Shown: piece by piece, positions 60,295 through 64,000 of the stretch
Position numbering within the stretch: the first letter of the stretch is position 1
Layout of the letters: each line of letters begins with the position of its first letter
Source of the DNA: Bacteroidales bacterium
Lineage (GTDB): Bacteria > Bacteroidota > Bacteroidia > Bacteroidales > P3
Assembly: GCA_024400495.1 (NCBI GenBank)
Contig: JAKSMR010000002.1
Location: forward strand, 1 to 64,000
DNA: 64,000 nucleotides
Direction: 5' to 3'
Program-made: the position numbers and the translations under genes
The notes under the pieces: model-generated
The model's database searches: none
What the model was told of the DNA's origin: nothing
The model's input: the letters and a program-made list of their open reading frames with translations, nothing else

Positions 60295-60840
60295 TTATTC
60301 AGCTATTAAAAGGCTTTCTTTATAGAAGTCGTCGCTTTGGCACGTCAGCGAGTACATCTGGTTTTCCATGCCCGCAGTATGGGGGAACTCGAAACTCTCG
60401 ATGGCAAGCCTCTTGATACCAAACAGGGTCAACAGAGGGCTGCTCACCTCGACACTCTCACGCCCTTCACAGTAGTTGCGCAGCTTGCGGATGGCGTTTT
60501 CGGGAAGTTCCCCGGACTTTCCGCTCTGCAATGTGCCAGCAATGCTCACTTCATAGTCGCCTTGACTCCACAATTCCTTGACGGTACCGCGACGTTCTTT
60601 GTCGCCGGTCTTCACCTTCAACACGCTCCGCTTGATGATGGTGTTCCGCCCGCGCACAGACACAACCGGATCCAGCGGAAGCTGCCACCACTCGCCCTCA
60701 CTCTCCCATTTCAGACTCAATGGGCAATAGCATAACACACCCAGCAAAGCGTCCTTTTTCAGGTCGTCTGGGATATTGACTATTCGCTGCTCTAACATCC
60801 CCCAATAGGGAGGTAACGCTGTTCCTAATGTTATTTCCAT
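60295..60840 (-). CDS. Phage baseplate-region protein, DUF6046-like
   Basis: The 181-residue protein includes WWQLPLDPVVSVRGRNTIIK, then WSQGDYEVSIAGTLQ, then FGIKRLAIESFEFPHTAG. It resembles a family of small Bacteroides phage proteins between tape measure and hub (DUF6046, from memory). Its role is likely to link tail tube and baseplate. Confidence 0.6.
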   Translation of the reverse strand: MEITLGTALPPYWGMLEQRIVNIPDDLKKDALLGVLCYCPLSLKWESEGEWWQLPLDPVVSVRGRNTIIKRSVLKVKTGDKERRGTVKELWSQGDYEVSIAGTLQSGKSGELPENAIRKLRNYCEGRESVEVSSPLLTLFGIKRLAIESFEFPHTAGMENQMYSLTCQSDDFYKESLLIAE

Positions 60841-60841
60841 A

Positions 60842-62779
60842 TCATCCTACGCTTGCTTGCGCCATATTCAATGCTTGCAACATATACTGCGCCACCTGGT
60901 CAGCCATTGCCTTTCCGTTCTCAGCCACCCCACCATTAAAAACAATTTTCTCGACCAAGCTTTTCAGGTTGATGGTAATATTCGTGCTACGGGTGCCGCC
61001 AGTGGCAACGCTCTTGGTGCTGGCACCAGTGGCCCCAGTCGAACCACTTGTGGTACCACCGCCAGTGCCGCCACCTCCGACCATCGCCATCAACTGCTCG
61101 CCAACTCCACCGTTCTTCACTTTGTCGCTGGCTTTGTCGCCTTTCTTCCAGGACATCTCGATTCCTCCCAAACTGTCCTTTGCCGCAACAAGGTCTTGTT
61201 TGACTTTATTGGCACCATCGGCAATGGCTTTCTTTCGGGCATCGATGTCTTTATTGATTTTGGCTATGGCTGCCTGGTTCTCGCTACTATCGCCCAGCCC
61301 GACGGCTTCTTTGAACTTGTACCACCCAAGCTTAATGTTGTCAAGCCCAATCATTATGCCGTTTACCAAGGTTGCAAAGTAGAGTTTGACAGTGTCCACA
61401 TAGGCTATAAATGTATTCTTCATAAATCCGACAATGCCTTTCCAAAGTGATCCCCAGCCGGTAATCTTGGTGCAGCATACATAGATGGCAGCTATTAGGG
61501 CAACAATACCCACAACTATCCAAGTGATGGGACAAGACAGGAGTGCAAGGTTAAACCCAACCTGTACCTTCGTCCACATCGCGGTCGCTCCGGCACAGAT
61601 GCTGTCCCACATAGCTTTCAATTTAGCCGCAACTGCGGATGCTTTAAGGACAGCCACAAGTGTCAGCAACGCCGCCCCGAGGGGTATAGTTACTATCCTG
61701 AACCGGTCAGCCCATCCGACAACCGCTTTAAACCCGTGCACAAGCCCACCTGCCACACTGCTCAAAACATTGATGCAGCCTGCCGCGAAGTTCACCGCCC
61801 AACTGAGTACCGGTTCGAGGGTGTTGAACACTTTGACACCAAGCTCTGCCAAAGAGTCTTTCATCTGGCCGAGTTTTCCGGCAAAAGTCTGGCCTGCTTT
61901 CTCCGCACCATTGTAGAACAATCCTCCCTCTTCCGTCGCCCACTGGAACGCTTTAGCCAGGTCGTCGGCTGTAATCTTTCCTTTCGCCATTTCTTCCTTC
62001 AGCTTCGCCATGCTTTTCCCGGTATGCTTGCTGATTTCGTTCAGCGGGTTGAACCCCGCATTGATCATCTGCAGCAGGTCTTGACCTTGCAGCTTGCCCG
62101 CACTGGTGGCCTGGCTGAATGCCAGCGCAAGGCTCTGCATCTTCTGTTTGTCGCCCATGGCAACGTCACCGATGCGCTTCAACATACCAAAAGCCTGTTC
62201 GCCTTCAATGCCGAAGCTCATCATCGTCTTCTGCGCCTCGACCAGTCCCGCTTTGTCATATACCGTGGTCTTCCCATATTGGGCAATCTTATCAAACAGC
62301 GCATCCGCACCTGCCATGTCGCCGCCCATCAGCGTCGTGATGTTCTGACGCTGCAGCTGATCTTCCATACCCAGGCTGATACTCTTGCCAAGACCGACCA
62401 TCGCAGTGCTCAACGGGTTCACCAATGCAGGTATGCCAGCCTTGATGTCCCTGAACCACTTTTTCATCAGACCTCCGTCAAGGTGTTCCAGTTTGCCTAT
62501 CTCTCGCTCCAGACGCTGTATCTCGTGGTTCGTGGCTCGGATGGCCTCACGGTTGCTTGCCGGTATCCATTCCCGCTGGGCTCGCAAGGCGGCGATGCGC
62601 TCGTTCATGCTCCCGATGCTCCGCCCCATATTCTGCATGGTTCGGCTGGCTCCGTTCACCTGTTGCTGCACCCGCGCCCACGTGTCAAGCTGCTGCTCAT
62701 TGGTTATCCCTATCCGCTTCAGCTTGTCAGATATATTATCTTGCAAATTTAATATGTATGTCAAAATATTTTCGGCCAT
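60842..62779 (-). CDS. Tail tape measure protein
   Basis: The 645-residue protein has an N-terminal helical region, the TMP_3-like ITTLMGGDMAGADALFDKIA to YGKTTVYDKAGLVEAQKTMM segment, hydrophobic segments around 330-440 and a Gly/Thr/Ser-rich linker near 570-600. Tail length would be set by this protein, so a short to medium contractile tail. It follows the chaperone genes as usual. Confidence 0.92.
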   Translation of the reverse strand: MAENILTYILNLQDNISDKLKRIGITNEQQLDTWARVQQQVNGASRTMQNMGRSIGSMNERIAALRAQREWIPASNREAIRATNHEIQRLEREIGKLEHLDGGLMKKWFRDIKAGIPALVNPLSTAMVGLGKSISLGMEDQLQRQNITTLMGGDMAGADALFDKIAQYGKTTVYDKAGLVEAQKTMMSFGIEGEQAFGMLKRIGDVAMGDKQKMQSLALAFSQATSAGKLQGQDLLQMINAGFNPLNEISKHTGKSMAKLKEEMAKGKITADDLAKAFQWATEEGGLFYNGAEKAGQTFAGKLGQMKDSLAELGVKVFNTLEPVLSWAVNFAAGCINVLSSVAGGLVHGFKAVVGWADRFRIVTIPLGAALLTLVAVLKASAVAAKLKAMWDSICAGATAMWTKVQVGFNLALLSCPITWIVVGIVALIAAIYVCCTKITGWGSLWKGIVGFMKNTFIAYVDTVKLYFATLVNGIMIGLDNIKLGWYKFKEAVGLGDSSENQAAIAKINKDIDARKKAIADGANKVKQDLVAAKDSLGGIEMSWKKGDKASDKVKNGGVGEQLMAMVGGGGTGGGTTSGSTGATGASTKSVATGGTRSTNITINLKSLVEKIVFNGGVAENGKAMADQVAQYMLQALNMAQASVG

Positions 62780-62808
62780 GCTGCGTTATCTATAAAAATT
62801 ACATCGGT

Positions 62809-63051
62809 ATGACTCTTGTTTGGCTCTTTATCGCCTTGTCGGCTCTCTGTTTCGTGGTCGTGGCTTTCGGCTCGGCTCTGTTGCATTTCTTTGCCTCCGC
62901 TGTCGCCGTTGTGTCCACCCCACTCCGCGAAATTGCCCGGCTATATAAAAGCAACCAGAAAAAGAAGGCTTGCACCTTGGCGGCCTCTATGGCCTTTGTC
63001 CTTATTGTACTACCCCTCATTCTCTGGCTGCTTTCAGTTATTATCCCATGA
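62809..63051 (+). CDS. Small two-segment membrane protein on the opposite strand
   Basis: The 80-residue frame MTLVWLFIALSALCFVVVAF ... LREIARLYKSNQKKKACTLA ... PLILWLLSVIIP gives two clear membrane segments around a Lys-rich loop. It fills the otherwise empty 260 bp between the chaperone extension and the tape measure gene, on the opposite strand. The minus-strand frames there are low-quality. It may be a phage moron, or a frame by chance. Confidence 0.4.
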   Translation: MTLVWLFIALSALCFVVVAFGSALLHFFASAVAVVSTPLREIARLYKSNQKKKACTLAASMAFVLIVLPLILWLLSVIIP

Positions 63052-63240
63052 GCTTTGCCGTCCATTCCGCGTTGGCCTTTTCCTCCTCTTTCCTTACCCA
63101 CTCCAACTCTCGCTGGCGCATCGCCCATTCTTCGTCGGTCAGGCTGTCGGGGTCGGCTATGTGAAAGTAGTACCGCAGTTGGGCATTAACTTGCCTGATA
63201 CGGTCCCCGGCACCGACCCCGGCAGCCGTTATAATTCCTC
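63041..63240 (-). CDS. Frameshift extension of the tail chaperone (GT-like)
   Basis: In the -1 frame relative to the chaperone gene, about 66 codons are open from before its stop to TAA at 63041-63043. The product (AGVGAGDRIRQVNAQLRYYF, then TDEEWAMRQRELEWVRKEEE, then AEWTAKLMG) is clearly protein-like but has no ATG near its start. Lambda G/GT and Mu gp41 families make such an extension by -1 frameshift. I could not find a perfect slippery heptamer. Confidence 0.6.
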
Positions 63241-63528
63241 CAGTTCGGCCTCCTTGGTCTGGATAATGTTGGCCAGCTGGGAGCCTACACTGATGAACAG
63301 TTCGTCATCCTTGCGGATTTCCTCGTCGCCACCAAGCCAGCAGTCTCGGAGGATAACTTCGTTGAACTTCAGCGGGTCGTCCTTACCAGCCACGCTGGCA
63401 TAGCCCAACGTCTTGCGCGATGGAGTCTTCAAGTAGCAGATTTTACCATCACAGCTAAGTTTGAACACCTTTCCGTGTTTCTGTTTCAATTCTTGAATTT
63501 GCTCTTTCGTTAATTCCATTTTAATCAA
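63229..63528 (-). CDS. Tail assembly chaperone
   Basis: The 99-residue protein (MELTKEQIQELKQKHGKVFK, then DELFISVGSQLANIIQTKEA) is an acidic helical protein between tail tube and tape measure genes, where tail chaperones lie. Its 3' end overlaps a -1 frame that extends the product. Confidence 0.75.
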   Translation of the reverse strand: MIKMELTKEQIQELKQKHGKVFKLSCDGKICYLKTPSRKTLGYASVAGKDDPLKFNEVILRDCWLGGDEEIRKDDELFISVGSQLANIIQTKEAELEEL

Positions 63529-63556
63529 TGTTTAAGGGTTAGTTAAATAGACTTGG

Positions 63557-63979
63557 TTAGGCGTTCCACTCGATGTCGGTGCAGATGAACGGCAAATCGA
63601 CCTCCATCTTTTTGTCGCCTTGGTTGACACCTTTCTTCTGCTCAGTGAACTGCACGTTGTACAACTTGTCAGTGCGCATAATTTCGCCCTTGGTAGGGTC
63701 GCCGTAACTCACCGACAGGTTGATTTCCAGATCGAGGATGCTGTGGCTCGGACTCAGGTCCTCCAAGCCCTCCAGTTCGCTTTGGCGCACCTTCATCGTG
63801 CCTTCGCAGCTCTTGTTGCCCTTCTGGGTTCCCGTGGGCTTATTGCCTTTGCCGTACAAATGCTCCTTTTCCTGTTTCTCGGTGTACTCAATGCCGAGTA
63901 GGCCCAAAATGTCGCGACCGGCACCAATCACGGTGACGTCTGCCCACTCGTATTCTCTTCCGTTGATTAAGTAGCTCAT
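63557..63979 (-). CDS. Tail tube protein
   Basis: The 140-residue protein (MSYLINGREYEWADVTVIGA, then NKSCEGTMKVRQSELEGLED, then EVDLPFICTDIEWNA) fits small Mu gpM-type tail tube proteins: one beta-sandwich domain, placed directly before the chaperone genes. The sheath gene should lie to the right of the window. Confidence 0.75.
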   Translation of the reverse strand: MSYLINGREYEWADVTVIGAGRDILGLLGIEYTEKQEKEHLYGKGNKPTGTQKGNKSCEGTMKVRQSELEGLEDLSPSHSILDLEINLSVSYGDPTKGEIMRTDKLYNVQFTEQKKGVNQGDKKMEVDLPFICTDIEWNA

Positions 63980-64000
63980 CGTTTCTCGGTTTTAAGTTTA

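Larger units (their letters stand above)
43159..64000 (-). mobile_element. Contractile-tail prophage, one end, probably Mu-like (continues beyond window)
   Basis: All genes from 43301 on except one lie on the minus strand in tail-to-fibre order: tail tube, chaperone, tape measure, hub, spike, gp25-like, lysis, baseplate J-like, fibres, then a DGR and DNA-modification genes. Mu places fibre genes and its mom modification gene at the right end in the same relative order. No integrase, capsid or transposase gene is in the window, so Mu relationship rests on order and on the repeats near 43.2 kb. The left limit is approximate. Confidence 0.8.

Noticed and set aside
62799-63128. 109-codon minus-strand frame between the chaperone extension and the tape measure gene
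   Set aside because: It overlaps the convincing frameshift extension and has an Ala/Thr/Lys-rich composition without homology-like features.

Overview
The window is a Bacteroidales chromosome segment with part of an integrated phage. The assignment rests on Bacteroidetes-type promoters (TTTG, about 19 nt, TAnnTTTG), type IX secretion tails on secreted proteins, the rpmG-DUF4295-ftsY-rimO-DUF177-rpmF order, a YtrA-type GntR regulator and a C10-family peptidase homologue. Genus cannot be fixed from sequence alone.

From 1 to about 34.5 kb lies mostly housekeeping sequence: a membrane protein and YtrA-type regulator; a large T9SS type B surface protein; NhaD-type antiporter and YidC; phosphofructokinase; a TonB-like protein; a TfoX-like segment in frame with PurH; MreB; PBP4-type DacB; YihA/EngB; an acyltransferase pair resembling glycine-lipid enzymes GlsB/GlsA; an aldo/keto reductase lipoprotein; the ribosomal/SRP block; HU; a C10 peptidase homologue that has lost its cysteine; and LysE, PurL-like and EFR1-type proteins.

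From 34.7 to 43.2 kb is a plastic zone. It holds two IS982-family copies (one intact in outline, one broken by four smaller insertions), three complete 179-bp non-autonomous elements with 4-bp target duplications, a cupin-HxlR-PAS operon, an acetyltransferase and lipoprotein pair, and two paralogous 220-residue single-chain retropepsin-like proteins.

From about 43.2 kb to the right edge is one end of a contractile-tailed, probably Mu-like prophage, nearly all on the minus strand. In transcription order: tail tube, tail chaperone with a probable -1 frameshift product, tape measure, baseplate hub/spike/gp25/J genes, lysis genes, fibre genes, and a diversity-generating retroelement (DGR). The DGR has a 116-bp template repeat (TR), a matching variable repeat (VR) at the 3' end of a 2288-residue fibre gene, and a reverse transcriptase. 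All ten TR/VR differences are at adenines of the template. Beyond the DGR lie a divergent thymidylate-synthase-fold protein with an Asn-to-Asp change, a Dam-type methylase, and a predicted pseudoknotted small RNA on the opposite strand. The prophage seems to have inserted into a small host gene, of which only the 5' part (43000-43158) is visible.
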